Positions 45,817 through 55,716 of a stretch of 64,000 bases of DNA are shown here, in pieces. How positions within the stretch are numbered: position 1 is the stretch's first letter; the number at the start of each line of letters is the position of its first letter. Source of the DNA: JAAGZL01 sp050291365 (GTDB lineage Bacteria; Pseudomonadota; Gammaproteobacteria; Chromatiales; Chromatiaceae); the NCBI GenBank assembly GCA_050291365.1, contig JBNKJS010000006.1:1-64000 (forward strand). The letters run 5' to 3'. The translations under genes were made by a program, and so were the position numbers. The notes beneath the pieces are model-generated. The model was not told the origin of the DNA and made no database searches. It saw only the letters and a list, made by a program, of their open reading frames with translations.

Positions 45817-47076
45817 ATGGATAAACTAATTATAACGGGTGGCGCTGGCCTTGAGGGCGATGTTCGCATCTCTGGAGCCAAGAACGCCGCATTGCCTATC
45901 CTGGCCGCAACCCTACTGTCCGATGGTGAGATTACTATTGGCAACCTGCCGCATCTGCACGACATAACCACCACCATGGAGTTATTGGGGCGCATGGGTG
46001 TAACCCTGGTAATGGATGAGCGTATGCGCATAACCGCTGATTCCAATACCATTACCGATTACACGGCCCCTTATGATCTGGTCAAGACCATGCGGGCATC
46101 CATCCTGGTGCTTGGGCCTATGCTGGCGCGTTTTGGCGAGGCCAATGTCTCACTGCCTGGAGGATGTGCCATCGGCTCTCGTCCAGTCAATCTACATATT
46201 GATGGTTTGCGTGCTATGGGCGCTGATATATCGGTTGAGAGCGGGTATATTCGGGCTAAGGCCGATCGCCTCAAGGGCGCAAGGTTGGCAATGGATCTGG
46301 TCACCGTTACTGGCACCGAGAATCTGCTCATGGCCGCAACCCTAGCCGATGGCGAGACCATAATTGAAAATGCCGCAAGAGAACCTGAGGTTGTGGACCT
46401 GGCCAACTGTCTCAATGCTATGGGTGCCAAGGTCAAAGGGGCCGGTAGCGACACCATCGTCATTGAGGGTGTCGAGCGCCTTACCGGAACAGAATATAAT
46501 GTATTGCCTGATCGCATAGAGACCGGTACCTTCCTGGTTGCGGGGGCTATCTCCGGCGGACATGTGCGGGTACGTGATACCGACGCAAGCTTGGTGGATT
46601 CAGTTCTGGCCAAGCTACGGGATGCCGGGGCGCATATTGAGGTAGGCGAAGACTGGATAGAGTTGGATATGCGGGGTAGACGCCCCAAGGCGGTGGATAT
46701 TCATACTGCACCTTATCCGGCTTTTCCTACAGATATGCAGGCCCAGTTTACGGCCATGAATTGTGTGGCCGAGGGTGTTGGCACTATTACCGAGACCCTG
46801 TTCGAAAATCGTTTTATGCATGTGCAGGAGATGAGGCGAATGGGGGCGGACATCAGGTTAGAAGGTAACACCGCAATTGTTACCGGCATCGAAAAGCTAA
46901 CCGGTGCGCCAGTGATGGCAACCGACCTGCGCGCATCTGCCAGTCTGGTGTTGGCTGGATTGGTGGCGGAGGGTGAGACTGTTGTGGATCGCATCTATCA
47001 CATCGACCGCGGCTACCAGAACATCGAAGAGAAGTTGTCTGGCCTTGGCGCAAAGATTCGTCGAGTACCAAATTAA
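45817..47076 (+). CDS. murA: UDP-N-acetylglucosamine 1-carboxyvinyltransferase
   Basis: 419 residues from the ATG at 45817, the same length as E. coli MurA; an upstream TTG extension is rejected. RISGAKNAALPILAA (17-31), LPGGCAIGSRPVN with catalytic Cys117, FPTDMQAQFTA and RAGASLVLAGL-like RASASLVLAG are conserved. It transfers enolpyruvate from PEP to UDP-GlcNAc, the first committed step of peptidoglycan synthesis. The Cys predicts fosfomycin sensitivity of the enzyme. hisG follows after 25 nt. Confidence 0.97.
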   Translation: MDKLIITGGAGLEGDVRISGAKNAALPILAATLLSDGEITIGNLPHLHDITTTMELLGRMGVTLVMDERMRITADSNTITDYTAPYDLVKTMRASILVLGPMLARFGEANVSLPGGCAIGSRPVNLHIDGLRAMGADISVESGYIRAKADRLKGARLAMDLVTVTGTENLLMAATLADGETIIENAAREPEVVDLANCLNAMGAKVKGAGSDTIVIEGVERLTGTEYNVLPDRIETGTFLVAGAISGGHVRVRDTDASLVDSVLAKLRDAGAHIEVGEDWIELDMRGRRPKAVDIHTAPYPAFPTDMQAQFTAMNCVAEGVGTITETLFENRFMHVQEMRRMGADIRLEGNTAIVTGIEKLTGAPVMATDLRASASLVLAGLVAEGETVVDRIYHIDRGYQNIEEKLSGLGAKIRRVPN

Positions 47077-47101
47077 TAGATGCCTGCATGTCTGGGCTAA
47101 A

Positions 47102-47749
47102 ATGAAATTCGAAAAACCTATCACTATTGCTCTCTCCAAGGGGCGCATCTTTAAACAGACGCTGCCCTTGTTGGCTCATGCCGGAATTGAACCGACGGAT
47201 GATCCTGAGACCAGCCGCAAGCTGATCCTGGATACCAATCATCCTGAAGTTAAACTGGTAACCATCCGCGCCACAGATGTTCCCACTTATGTACAATGGG
47301 GGGCGGCAGATTTGGGCGTGGCCGGTAAGGATGCCCTGATGGAGCACGGCGGTGAGGGGCTGTATGAGCCTCTGGATCTACAGATTGCCAAGTGTCGCCT
47401 GATGGTGGCGGGTCATCCTGATGCCGAGATTGGTGGCAACAGGTTGCGAATTGCCACCAAGTATGTAAATTCTGCTCGAAGCTACTTCTCCTCTCGAGGT
47501 CAGCAGGTGGAGATCATTAAGCTCTATGGCTCTATGGAGCTGGCGCCGCTGGTTGGTTTGTCTGATCTAATTGTTGATCTGGTGGAGAGTGGCAACACCC
47601 TCAAAGCCAACGGCCTGGTACCTCTGGCCCATGTGGCCGATATTAGTTCACGCCTAGTTGTGAACAAGGCCTCGTGGAAGATGAAACACAACACGGTGAT
47701 GCAACTGTTGGAGGCCCTGCGCGAGGCGGTTAATCAGCAGGACGTATAA
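47102..47749 (+). CDS. hisG: ATP phosphoribosyltransferase, short form
   Basis: 215 residues from the ATG at 47102. ITIALSKGRIFKQTLPLL (6-23), VPTYVQWGAADLGVAGKD, and LVGLSDLIVDLVESGNTLKANGL are the conserved catalytic blocks. It starts histidine synthesis from ATP and PRPP. The C-terminal ACT-like regulatory domain of long HisG (about 300 residues) is missing, so this is the HisGS form, which in known cases needs the HisZ partner for activity and histidine feedback; hisZ is not in this window. Confidence 0.95.
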   Translation: MKFEKPITIALSKGRIFKQTLPLLAHAGIEPTDDPETSRKLILDTNHPEVKLVTIRATDVPTYVQWGAADLGVAGKDALMEHGGEGLYEPLDLQIAKCRLMVAGHPDAEIGGNRLRIATKYVNSARSYFSSRGQQVEIIKLYGSMELAPLVGLSDLIVDLVESGNTLKANGLVPLAHVADISSRLVVNKASWKMKHNTVMQLLEALREAVNQQDV

Positions 47750-47764
47750 AGCATAGGAAGAACA

Positions 47765-49084
47765 ATGGCGGAGATTCGAACACTATCTACAAATGATAAG
47801 GGATTCGATAGTCAGCTGGATGAGCTTCTAGCCTGGGAGTCTGTGTCTGACTCTAATGTTCAGCAGGTGGTCGATCAAGTCATAGCTGATGTGCGCAGCC
47901 GGGGTGACGCCGCTCTGATGGAGTACACCAGTCGTTTCGATGGCTGGGAGCCAGAGAGCATGGCGGGGATGGAGATCCCGCTCTCCAGGCTGGAGCAGGC
48001 ATGGGATCATCTGCCGGATGAGAAGAGATCGGCGCTACAACATGCCGCAGATCGCATCCGCAGCTATTCCGAGCGCCAGAAAATAGAGTCCTGGAGCTAC
48101 AGGGAAGATGACGGGACACTGCTTGGTCAGCAGGTGACCGCACTGGATCGTGTCGGCCTCTATGTCCCAGGCGGCAAGGCCGCCTATCCCTCATCTGTTT
48201 TGATGAATGCTATTCCGGCCAAGGTTGCCGGGGTTCCCGAAGTTATTATGGCGGTACCCACCCCGGGTGGAATCCAGAATGAACTGGTGTTGGCCGCTGC
48301 TTACGTCAGTGGCGTGGATCGCGTGTTCACCATGGGCGGGGCTCAGGCCGTGGCGGCCCTGGCCTATGGCACCGAGACTATACCGGCGGTGGATAAGGTG
48401 GTTGGTCCGGGCAATATCTACGTGGCTACTGCCAAGCGTGCGGTCTTTGGTCAGGTGGGGATAGACATGGTGGCCGGTCCCTCCGAGATTCTGGTGATCT
48501 GTGACGGTAAGACCGATCCGGACTGGGTAGCCATGGACCTCTTTTCCCAGGCGGAACATGATGAGGACGCCCAGTCTATCCTGGTCTGCCCGGATGCAGG
48601 GTTTCTACGGGATGTGCATGAGAGTATTGAGCGACTCCTGCCCAGTATGGAGCGGGAGGCGATCATAACTGTCGCCTTGCGCGAGCGTGGAGCCCTGATC
48701 AGTTGCAAGGATTTGGATGAGGCGGTGGATTTGGCCAACCGGATTGCGCCGGAACATCTGGAGCTCTCCGTGGCAGAACCTGAGTCTCTGGCCAGTAAAA
48801 TACGCCACGCTGGAGCCATCTTTATGGGACGTCACAGCTCTGAGCCGCTGGGGGATTATTGTGCCGGACCTAACCATGTGTTGCCCACATCCCGTACGGC
48901 ACGTTTCTCTTCACCGCTTGGTGTGTATGACTTTCAGAAGCGCTCCAGCCTGATCATGGTTTCCGAACAAGGGGCGAACACCTTGGGTAGGACCGCATCG
49001 GTGCTAGCTAGGGGGGAGGGGCTGACCGCCCATGCGCGTGCGGCAGAGTACCGTTTACAAGAGGTGGAGGAGGAGAACTCATGA
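47765..49084 (+). CDS. hisD: Histidinol dehydrogenase
   Basis: 439 residues. VGLYVPGGKAAYPSSVLMNAIPAKVAG, GPGNIYVATAKRAVFGQVGIDMVAGPSE, FSQAEHDEDAQSILV (zinc ligands), RIAPEHLEL (catalytic Glu-His) and GPNHVLPTSRTARFSSPLGVYDF are all present. It oxidises histidinol to histidine with NAD and Zn. It overlaps hisC by 4 nt (ATGA) and follows hisG by 15 nt. Confidence 0.97.
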   Translation: MAEIRTLSTNDKGFDSQLDELLAWESVSDSNVQQVVDQVIADVRSRGDAALMEYTSRFDGWEPESMAGMEIPLSRLEQAWDHLPDEKRSALQHAADRIRSYSERQKIESWSYREDDGTLLGQQVTALDRVGLYVPGGKAAYPSSVLMNAIPAKVAGVPEVIMAVPTPGGIQNELVLAAAYVSGVDRVFTMGGAQAVAALAYGTETIPAVDKVVGPGNIYVATAKRAVFGQVGIDMVAGPSEILVICDGKTDPDWVAMDLFSQAEHDEDAQSILVCPDAGFLRDVHESIERLLPSMEREAIITVALRERGALISCKDLDEAVDLANRIAPEHLELSVAEPESLASKIRHAGAIFMGRHSSEPLGDYCAGPNHVLPTSRTARFSSPLGVYDFQKRSSLIMVSEQGANTLGRTASVLARGEGLTAHARAAEYRLQEVEEENS

Positions 49085-50136
49085 GTCGGTTCTGGAGCCC
49101 AATTGTCCACCGGCTCTCGCCTTATACCCCAGGGGAGCAACCCAAGCAGGGTAATCTGGTCAAGCTTAATACCAATGAAAACCCCTATGGTCCATCGCAA
49201 CGGGTGATCGAGGCGATTCAGGGTGAGCTGGGGGATGGCCTGCGTCTCTATCCTGACCCAAGCGCGTTGCTTCTGCGTCAGGCTGCAGCCGATTACTATG
49301 GTCTGAAACCGCAGCAGGTGTTTGCGGGCAATGGCTCTGACGAAGTGCTGGCGCACCTCTTCTGCGCCCTGTTTCAGCACGATAGGCCGCTGCTTTTCCC
49401 GGACATCACCTACAGTTTCTACCCGGTCTATTGTCAGTTGTACGGGATCGACTATGAAACAGTTCCGCTGGATGATGATTTTGCCCTGCTGGTAGATGAT
49501 TACCTACGGCCCAACGGTGGCATTATCTTTCCAAATCCCAATGCTCCCACCGGGCGCCTGCTGTCACTGGACGACATAGAGCGCCTGCTACGATCCAATA
49601 CCGAATCGGTGGTGGTGGTGGATGAGGCCTATATTGATTTCGGTGGTGAGAGTGCCGTTTCCCTGATTGATCGTTATCCCAATCTGCTGGTGATACAGAC
49701 ATTCTCCAAGTCGCGAGCACTGGCCGGGATGCGCATCGGCTTGGCACTGGGCGACGAGCAGTTGATAGACGGACTGGAGCGGGTCAAGGATAGCTTCAAC
49801 TCCTACCCGATGGACCGTCTGGCCATCGTGGCAGGGGTAGCCGCCCTGAAGGACGAGGTCTATTTTCGTGAGAGTTGCCAGCGGGTGATTGATTCCCGGC
49901 AGCAGCTTACGACGGCGTTGCATGATCTTGGCTTTGAGGTGTTGCCCTCGTCTGCCAACTTTCTCTTTGTACGCCACTCCCAGCACGATGCAGCTGAGTT
50001 GGCGGCTGCCTTGCGTGAACGGGGTATAGTTGTGCGACACTTCAAGCTGCCGCGTATTGATCAGCACCTGAGGATCACCGTGGGTACGGCTGAAGATAAT
50101 CGGGAGTTTCTAAATACCCTGCAACAGCTTATTTAG
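49081..50136 (+). CDS. hisC: Histidinol-phosphate aminotransferase
   Basis: 351 residues, class I/II PLP aminotransferase. LNTNENPYGPS near 28-38, GNGSDEVL, FPNPNAPTG, VVVDEAYIDFGG and the PLP lysine in TFSKSRALAGMRIG. It makes histidinol phosphate from imidazole-acetol phosphate. Last gene of hisGDC; it converges on and overlaps the degS 3' end by 8 nt. Confidence 0.96.
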   Translation: MSRFWSPIVHRLSPYTPGEQPKQGNLVKLNTNENPYGPSQRVIEAIQGELGDGLRLYPDPSALLLRQAAADYYGLKPQQVFAGNGSDEVLAHLFCALFQHDRPLLFPDITYSFYPVYCQLYGIDYETVPLDDDFALLVDDYLRPNGGIIFPNPNAPTGRLLSLDDIERLLRSNTESVVVVDEAYIDFGGESAVSLIDRYPNLLVIQTFSKSRALAGMRIGLALGDEQLIDGLERVKDSFNSYPMDRLAIVAGVAALKDEVYFRESCQRVIDSRQQLTTALHDLGFEVLPSSANFLFVRHSQHDAAELAAALRERGIVVRHFKLPRIDQHLRITVGTAEDNREFLNTLQQLI

Positions 50137-51295
50137 CAGTGGGTAAGCTCTGCGCGGCGGTCTGTGGGCGCTCTGCCACTATAACCTCGGTCTTGAACTG
50201 CTTGCTGTCGCGCCAACCTGAGAGCACAACTTTGGTGCCGGGGGTGAGGGTGGCGATGTAATTGAGAATCTCGCTGGCGTTTTTCTGTTCCTTATCATCT
50301 ATCAGGGAGATGATATCACCTGGTCTTATTCCGGCCAGATCTGCTGGGCCACCTCCAAGTACTCCTGAGATAAGTACTCCGGTAGTCTGTTTCAGATTAA
50401 AAGATTTCGCCAGCTCCGGCGTCATGTCCTGTCCAGCCAGTCCCAGCCATCCACGTATCACTCGGCCGTTTTTAAGTATCTGCTGCATAACCCCCTCAGC
50501 CAGCTTTACTGGAATGGCGAAGCCAATGCCGTGAGAACCGCCGCTTTTGGAAAAGATGGCAGTGTTTATTCCGACCAGTTCGCCATAGGCGTTGATAAGG
50601 GCCCCGCCAGAGTTGCCTGGGTTGATGGCAGCATCTGTTTGGATGAAGTTCTCAAAGGTGTTTATGCCCAGGTGGCTGCGCCCAGTTGCTCCCACAATAC
50701 CCATGGTTACGGTCTGGCCCACCCCGAACGGGTTGCCGATGGCCAGGACCACATCGCCCACCTGCATAGTCTCTGAGTTTCCGGCTTTGATGGCCTCCAG
50801 TCCTTTCTCTCCTGTGTTGAGTAGGGCTAGGTCGGTGTCGGGGTCGGTACCAACAATCTTCGCTTCCAGGGTGCGGCCATCATTTAGCACCACCCATATC
50901 TCCAGGGCGCCCTGTATGACATGATTATTGGTCATGATTAGGCCGTTGCTGCTGATTATTACGCCAGATCCCAGGCTGTTCTCCTTTTTTACCCTGGGTT
51001 TGATTGAGATGCGGTTGCCAAAGAAGCGCTGAAGCACCGGATCATCAAAAAAGGACTTGCTCCGTTGCACCGTAAGTTTGGTGGCATAGATATTGACCAC
51101 TGAGGGAGATGCCTTTTTAACCGCATCTGCATAGGATGCAGGGCCAGGGGTCGGGGTAAACGTGTGGACAACTGGCTCAGGTTGGGTTGGTTTCTCTTCA
51201 GCCGTATCCAGGAAAAAATGTATGGCCAGGAATGCAGCTGCCAGGCCAGACAGGATGGAGATAAGGGCAAAGATGACGAATTTCTGGAGTTTCAT
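50129..51295 (-). CDS. degS: Membrane-anchored periplasmic serine protease, DegS/AlgW type
   Basis: 388 residues. One N-terminal membrane anchor (about 7-27), trypsin-like domain with His125 (TNNHVI), Asp155 (DTDLALL) and Ser229 (PGNSGGA), and a single PDZ domain (about 285-375). One PDZ and an anchor identify DegS/AlgW rather than DegP/DegQ. It senses misfolded outer-membrane proteins and cuts RseA/MucA to release the envelope sigma factor. Location after hisC is shared with Pseudomonas algW. Confidence 0.94.
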   Translation of the reverse strand: MKLQKFVIFALISILSGLAAAFLAIHFFLDTAEEKPTQPEPVVHTFTPTPGPASYADAVKKASPSVVNIYATKLTVQRSKSFFDDPVLQRFFGNRISIKPRVKKENSLGSGVIISSNGLIMTNNHVIQGALEIWVVLNDGRTLEAKIVGTDPDTDLALLNTGEKGLEAIKAGNSETMQVGDVVLAIGNPFGVGQTVTMGIVGATGRSHLGINTFENFIQTDAAINPGNSGGALINAYGELVGINTAIFSKSGGSHGIGFAIPVKLAEGVMQQILKNGRVIRGWLGLAGQDMTPELAKSFNLKQTTGVLISGVLGGGPADLAGIRPGDIISLIDDKEQKNASEILNYIATLTPGTKVVLSGWRDSKQFKTEVIVAERPQTAAQSLPTAK

Positions 51296-51359
51296 ATGCT
51301 GAATATCCTAACATGCATTATTCTCCTTATAACAGTTTAAGAGTCCAGGAACGAGAACA

Positions 51360-52115
51360 ATGGTTGAACTGAAACGGCTAGAAGCCTACTGCAATGAGTT
51401 TTTGGGGACAGACTCTATTAGTGATTACTCTCCTAACGGTCTGCAACTGGATGCCGGTGTCGAGAAGGTGCGGCGGATCGTAACTGGTGTAACCGCCAGC
51501 CAGGCCCTGATTGATGCGGCGGTGCAGCAGGGCGCAGATCTGTTGTTGGTGCATCACGGTTATTTCTGGAAAGGGGAGCAACCTGCCCTGGTAGGGGTTA
51601 AAGGGAGACGCGTGGGGGCGTTGTATCGCAATAACATAAGCCTGATGGCCTACCACTTGCCACTGGATGCCCACAGGGAGCTGGGCAACAATGTGTTATT
51701 GGGGCGGAGTTTTGGATTCGACAATGCAGCCCCCGTAGAGCCCGGGGACGGGCTGCTCTGGACAGTAGATTTACCCCGGCCAGAGAGTGTGGAACAGATC
51801 ATCGAACGAATTTTTCAGGCATTGAATCGGGAGCCGCTCTATCTTCCTGGTGGCGAATCGGAGATCAGTCGCATTGGCTGGTGCAGCGGTGGCGCAGAGG
51901 ACTATATCACACAGGCTGCGGAGCATGGGGTGGATGCCTTCATCAGTGGCGAGGTGTCGGAGCAGACCATGCATCTGGCCCATGAGTTGGGCGTGCACTT
52001 CTTTTCTGCCGGGCATCATGCCACCGAGAGGTTCGGGATTCAGGCCCTGGGCGAGCACCTTGCGCAACGCTTTGAACTGGAGCACAAGTTCATTGATCTG
52101 CCTAATCCTGTCTAG
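51360..52115 (+). CDS. NIF3-like dinuclear metal-centre protein (YbgI family)
   Basis: 251 residues. VHHGYFWKGE near 64-73, YHLPLDAHRELGNN, ISGEVSEQTMHLAHE and SAGHHATERFGIQALGEHL supply the His and Glu ligands of the dimetal site. Usual length for the bacterial short form. The family is proposed to be GTP cyclohydrolase-type or metal chaperone proteins; the true role is unsettled. Divergent from degS by 64 nt. Confidence 0.92.
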   Translation: MVELKRLEAYCNEFLGTDSISDYSPNGLQLDAGVEKVRRIVTGVTASQALIDAAVQQGADLLLVHHGYFWKGEQPALVGVKGRRVGALYRNNISLMAYHLPLDAHRELGNNVLLGRSFGFDNAAPVEPGDGLLWTVDLPRPESVEQIIERIFQALNREPLYLPGGESEISRIGWCSGGAEDYITQAAEHGVDAFISGEVSEQTMHLAHELGVHFFSAGHHATERFGIQALGEHLAQRFELEHKFIDLPNPV

Positions 52116-52399
52116 GGGCCATTGTCGATTCTGGGATTTATGCCCCGAGATGCAGCGCAAGCTGAAAAATTGGAATAAAAATGCACCCTTTTGTGCTCAT
52201 TTCCAGATAATTGCTTTGCTATAGATATCTCCAGGCCACTTATTAGTAGCTCTATCTTGACCTGGGTTGCACGTTGTTGGAAAATGCCCCGTTAGTTTTT
52301 TATGACAAAATCAGCATATTCTAAAGAATCATTAAGACGTGCAGCGATTCTCAAGCAGAATCCCAGATACTGGTCAGCTTGCATGGGGAGTAGTCAGGT

Positions 52400-52993
52400 A
52401 TGAGCGCAGATGGCGTTGATCTAAAAAAGCGGCGTTTCTTAACTGCCGCGACAAGCGTAGTCGGGGCAGTGGGAACCGGCTTTGTGGTTTATCCTTTTTT
52501 GGCGGCTTGGGCCCCAAGTGAGAAGGCTAAGGCAGCAGGTGCTCCGGTAGAGGCTGATATCAGCAAGCTGGAGCCTGGTCAGATGATGACTGCTAAGTGG
52601 CGTGGCAAGCCGGTCTGGATTGTGCGACGCACTGAGCAGAACTTGAATGATCTGCCAACTTTGAACGATATATTGGCTGATCCAAATTCCGATATACCTC
52701 AGCAGCCGGAGTATTGTAAGAACGGTACTCGCTCCATTAAAAAGGAGTATATGGTAGCGATCGGTATCTGCACCCATCTTGGTTGCTCACCAACCTATCG
52801 TCCGGATATGGCTCCAGCCGATCTCGGATCTGAGTGGAAGGGCGGTTTCTTCTGTCCCTGCCACGGTTCACGTTTTGATCTTGCTGGTCGTGTATTTGCT
52901 GGTGTGCCTGCACCCACCAATCTGGTGGTGCCAAAACACTACTTCATCTCTGATACCAAGATACTGATCGGTCAAGATGGAGGGAGTGTCTGA
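52400..52993 (+). CDS. petA: Ubiquinol-cytochrome c reductase, Rieske iron-sulfur subunit
   Basis: 197 residues. N-terminal KKRRFL Tat-like motif and a membrane helix (about 14-36), then the Rieske domain with CTHLGC (Cys124, His126, Cys129) and CPCHGS (Cys152, His155) binding the 2Fe-2S cluster. It takes electrons from quinol in the cytochrome bc1 complex. First gene of petABC; its stop overlaps the petB start. The 284 nt upstream hold no gene. Confidence 0.97.
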   Translation: MSADGVDLKKRRFLTAATSVVGAVGTGFVVYPFLAAWAPSEKAKAAGAPVEADISKLEPGQMMTAKWRGKPVWIVRRTEQNLNDLPTLNDILADPNSDIPQQPEYCKNGTRSIKKEYMVAIGICTHLGCSPTYRPDMAPADLGSEWKGGFFCPCHGSRFDLAGRVFAGVPAPTNLVVPKHYFISDTKILIGQDGGSV

Positions 52994-54222
52994 TGAGCGC
53001 TTTAAAGAATTTTGTTGGCTGGATGGATGAGCGATTCCCACTGACCAAGGTGTGGAACGAACATCTAGCCGAATATTATGCACCTAAGAATTTTAACTTT
53101 TGGTACTTCTTCGGCTCTCTAGCCCTGCTGGTTCTGGTTATGCAGATCTTCACCGGCGTCTGGCTGGCTATGAGTTACAAGCCGGACGCTGGCCTAGCCT
53201 TCGGCTCCGTGGAATACATCATGCGCGATGTGGACTGGGGCTGGTTGATTCGCTACCTCCACTCTACCGGTGCCTCGGCATTCTTTGTCGTTATCTACCT
53301 GCATATGTTCCGTGGTCTGATGTATGGCTCCTACCGTAAACCGCGGGAGCTGCTTTGGATCATCGGTATGATTGTTTACCTGGTGATGATGGCCACTGCC
53401 TTCATGGGCTATCTGCTGCCATGGGGCCAGATGTCCTACTGGGGCGCCCAGGTTATCGTGAACCTGTTTAGTGCCGTGCCTTTTGTAGGTGAGGAGCTGG
53501 GCGTATGGATTCGAGGTGACTATGTTATCTCCGACGTTACCCTGAACCGCTTCTTTGCCCTGCACTTCCTGCTGCCCTTTATCCTGGCTGCACTGGTGTT
53601 TATACACATTGTTGCCCTGCACGCTGTTGGATCGAACAATCCGGACGGTATTGAGATCAAGAAGAATAAGGATGAGAACGGCATACCCAAAGATGGCATA
53701 CCATTCCACCCCTATTACACAGTGAAGGATATTGCCGGTGTAGCTGGCTTCCTGTTCATCTTTGCCGCAATTCTGTTCTATGCGCCGGAGATGGGGGGAT
53801 ACTTCCTGGAGCATCCTAACTTTGAGCCGGCCAATCCGCTGAAGACACCTGCGCATATTGCTCCGGTTTGGTACTTCACCCCGTTCTACGCCATCCTGCG
53901 TGCGGTTCCATCCATTGCTGGTTCTGCGTTCCCGGGTGTGATCGCGATGTTCGGTTCTATTTTGATTATGTTCTTTCTGCCCTGGCTCGATCGTAGTCCG
54001 GTTAAGTCGATTCGATATAAAGGGAATCTTTACAAGGTCTTACTTGGGCTGTTTGTGTTCGATTTCATCATGCTCGGCTACCTGGGGGTACAACCTACCA
54101 CCGATCTGTACAAGTTGATGGCGCAGATAGGAACTATCTATTATTTTGCTTTCTTTCTGCTAATGCCCATCTACAGCAAGATGGACAAGACCAAGCCAGT
54201 TCCAGAGAGGGTGACCAAATGA
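52993..54222 (+). CDS. petB: Ubiquinol-cytochrome c reductase, cytochrome b subunit
   Basis: 409 residues, about eight membrane helices. Haem ligands lie in STGASAFFVVIYLHMFRGLMYGSY and HFLLPFILAALVFIHIVALHAVGSNNPDG, and the Qo motif region is YAPEMGGYFLEHPNF with the PEWY-equivalent PVWYFTPFYAILRAVP. It oxidises quinol at Qo and reduces it at Qi in the inner membrane. Overlaps petA by 1 nt and petC by 4 nt. Confidence 0.97.
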   Translation: MSALKNFVGWMDERFPLTKVWNEHLAEYYAPKNFNFWYFFGSLALLVLVMQIFTGVWLAMSYKPDAGLAFGSVEYIMRDVDWGWLIRYLHSTGASAFFVVIYLHMFRGLMYGSYRKPRELLWIIGMIVYLVMMATAFMGYLLPWGQMSYWGAQVIVNLFSAVPFVGEELGVWIRGDYVISDVTLNRFFALHFLLPFILAALVFIHIVALHAVGSNNPDGIEIKKNKDENGIPKDGIPFHPYYTVKDIAGVAGFLFIFAAILFYAPEMGGYFLEHPNFEPANPLKTPAHIAPVWYFTPFYAILRAVPSIAGSAFPGVIAMFGSILIMFFLPWLDRSPVKSIRYKGNLYKVLLGLFVFDFIMLGYLGVQPTTDLYKLMAQIGTIYYFAFFLLMPIYSKMDKTKPVPERVTK

Positions 54223-54938
54223 AAAAGCTGATTTTCGCATTTCTATTGGCCGTAGTGCCTGCTGTGACCATGGCGGCTGGTGGAGTACATCTTGATGATG
54301 CCGATGTCGACGTGACCGATACCGCATCACTACAACGTGGCGCTAAGTTCTTTATGAACTACTGTGCTGGCTGCCACTCTCTCAAGTACCAGCGGTATAA
54401 CCGTATGGCCAGTGATCTGGGTTTGACCGCTGATGAGGTCAAAGCAAACCTGATGTTTACTACAGATAACATAGGCGAACCCATAACTATCTCTATGGAT
54501 CCCCAGGATGCAGAGAAGTGGTTTGGTGTGACCCCTCCTGATCTCAGCGTGACTGCAAGATCCAGGGGTGTGGATTGGATCTACACCTACCTGCGCAGCT
54601 TCTATGTTGATGAGAAGCGCCCTTTCGGTGTTAATAATCTGGTGTTTCCGGATGTGGGTATGCCTAATGTGCTGTGGCAGTTGCAGGGGACCCAGAAAGT
54701 TGTCGCTAAAGAGGTAGATGGCGTAGAGGTACATGAGCTGGAGGCAGTTAATCCAGGCACCATGAGTGCAGAAGAGTTCGACGGAGCGGTGCGCGACCTG
54801 ACCAACTTCCTTAGCTATGTAGGTGAGCCGGTTCAGGCCAAGCGCAGAGCCATGGGTAAGTGGGTACTGCTGTTCATCGGTGTATTTTTTATCCTGGCTT
54901 ATCTGTTGAAGAAGGAATATTGGAAGGATATACACTGA
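54219..54938 (+). CDS. petC: Ubiquinol-cytochrome c reductase, cytochrome c1 subunit
   Basis: 239 residues: signal peptide (1-19), covalent haem site CAGCHS (Cys49, Cys52, His53), DLSVTARSRGVDWIYTYLRSFY, then a C-terminal membrane anchor (about 215-233, VLLFIGVFFILAYLLKKEYW). It passes electrons to soluble cytochrome c. Last gene of petABC; terminator follows. Confidence 0.96.
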   Translation: MKKLIFAFLLAVVPAVTMAAGGVHLDDADVDVTDTASLQRGAKFFMNYCAGCHSLKYQRYNRMASDLGLTADEVKANLMFTTDNIGEPITISMDPQDAEKWFGVTPPDLSVTARSRGVDWIYTYLRSFYVDEKRPFGVNNLVFPDVGMPNVLWQLQGTQKVVAKEVDGVEVHELEAVNPGTMSAEEFDGAVRDLTNFLSYVGEPVQAKRRAMGKWVLLFIGVFFILAYLLKKEYWKDIH

Positions 54939-54960
54939 CTGTTAACTCAGTAAATCACAC

Positions 54961-55003
54961 AAGGGTGCGCAGTTTCGGTTATACTGTGCGCCCTTTTCTG
55001 TTT
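54961..55003 (+). terminator. Terminator after petC
   Basis: AAGGGTGCGCAGT (54961-54973) pairs with ACTGTGCGCCCTT (54983-54995, two G-U pairs), followed by TTCTGTTTTA. Confidence 0.75.
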
Positions 55004-55071
55004 TACCAAAGTTTTACTGGTCTATCTCTATAGAGTAGTGGCCGGTTTAGATATTTGATTGGAGTGGTTTT

Positions 55072-55695
55072 ATGGCGGTAGTCGCAAACAAAAGATCAGT
55101 AATGACCTTATATTCTGACCCGCAAAGTCCATATAGCCATCGGGCGCGTATGGTCCTGGCCGAGAAGAAGATTACGGTGGAGATCCATGATGTGGATCCG
55201 TTAAATCTAACGGATGATATTATGGATTTGAACCCATATGGGACACTGCCTACTCTGGTTGATCGTGATCTTACCCTGTATGAATCGAGGATCATCATGG
55301 AGTATCTGGATGAGCGTTTTCCTCATCCGCCCCTGTTGCCGGTGGATCCAGTATCCAAGGCCAAGTCTCGACTCTATCTGTTTCGGGTTGATCAGGACTG
55401 GTATAGCCTTATGGATACGATTCTTGCTGGAGGCAAGAGTGCTACCAAGGCACGCAAGGAGCTGACCGAGAGCCTGGTGACTACAGCCCCGGTTTTTGCT
55501 GCCAAGCCATATTTCATGAGCGATAATCTGAGTCTGGTGGATTGCAGTCTCGCTCCCCTGATGTGGCGTTTGCCTATGCTGGGTGTTGAGCTTCCATCTC
55601 AGGGCAAGGCGGTTATTGACTACGCTAATCGTCTGTTTGAACGCGAATCCTTCAAGGACAGCCTTACTGAGCTGGAACGCGAAATGCGTGAGTGA
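55072..55695 (+). CDS. sspA: Stringent starvation protein A
   Basis: 207 residues, glutathione-transferase fold: TLYSDPQSPYSHRARMVLAEK near 10-30 (thioredoxin-like half), NPYGTLPTLVDRDLTLYESRIIMEYLDERFPHPPLLP, and an alpha-helical C-terminal half. SspA binds RNA polymerase and alters promoter use under stress. Position after petABC and before sspB is standard in Gammaproteobacteria. Confidence 0.96.
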   Translation: MAVVANKRSVMTLYSDPQSPYSHRARMVLAEKKITVEIHDVDPLNLTDDIMDLNPYGTLPTLVDRDLTLYESRIIMEYLDERFPHPPLLPVDPVSKAKSRLYLFRVDQDWYSLMDTILAGGKSATKARKELTESLVTTAPVFAAKPYFMSDNLSLVDCSLAPLMWRLPMLGVELPSQGKAVIDYANRLFERESFKDSLTELEREMRE

Positions 55696-55716
55696 CAGTG
55701 TTGAGGCAGGACACCG

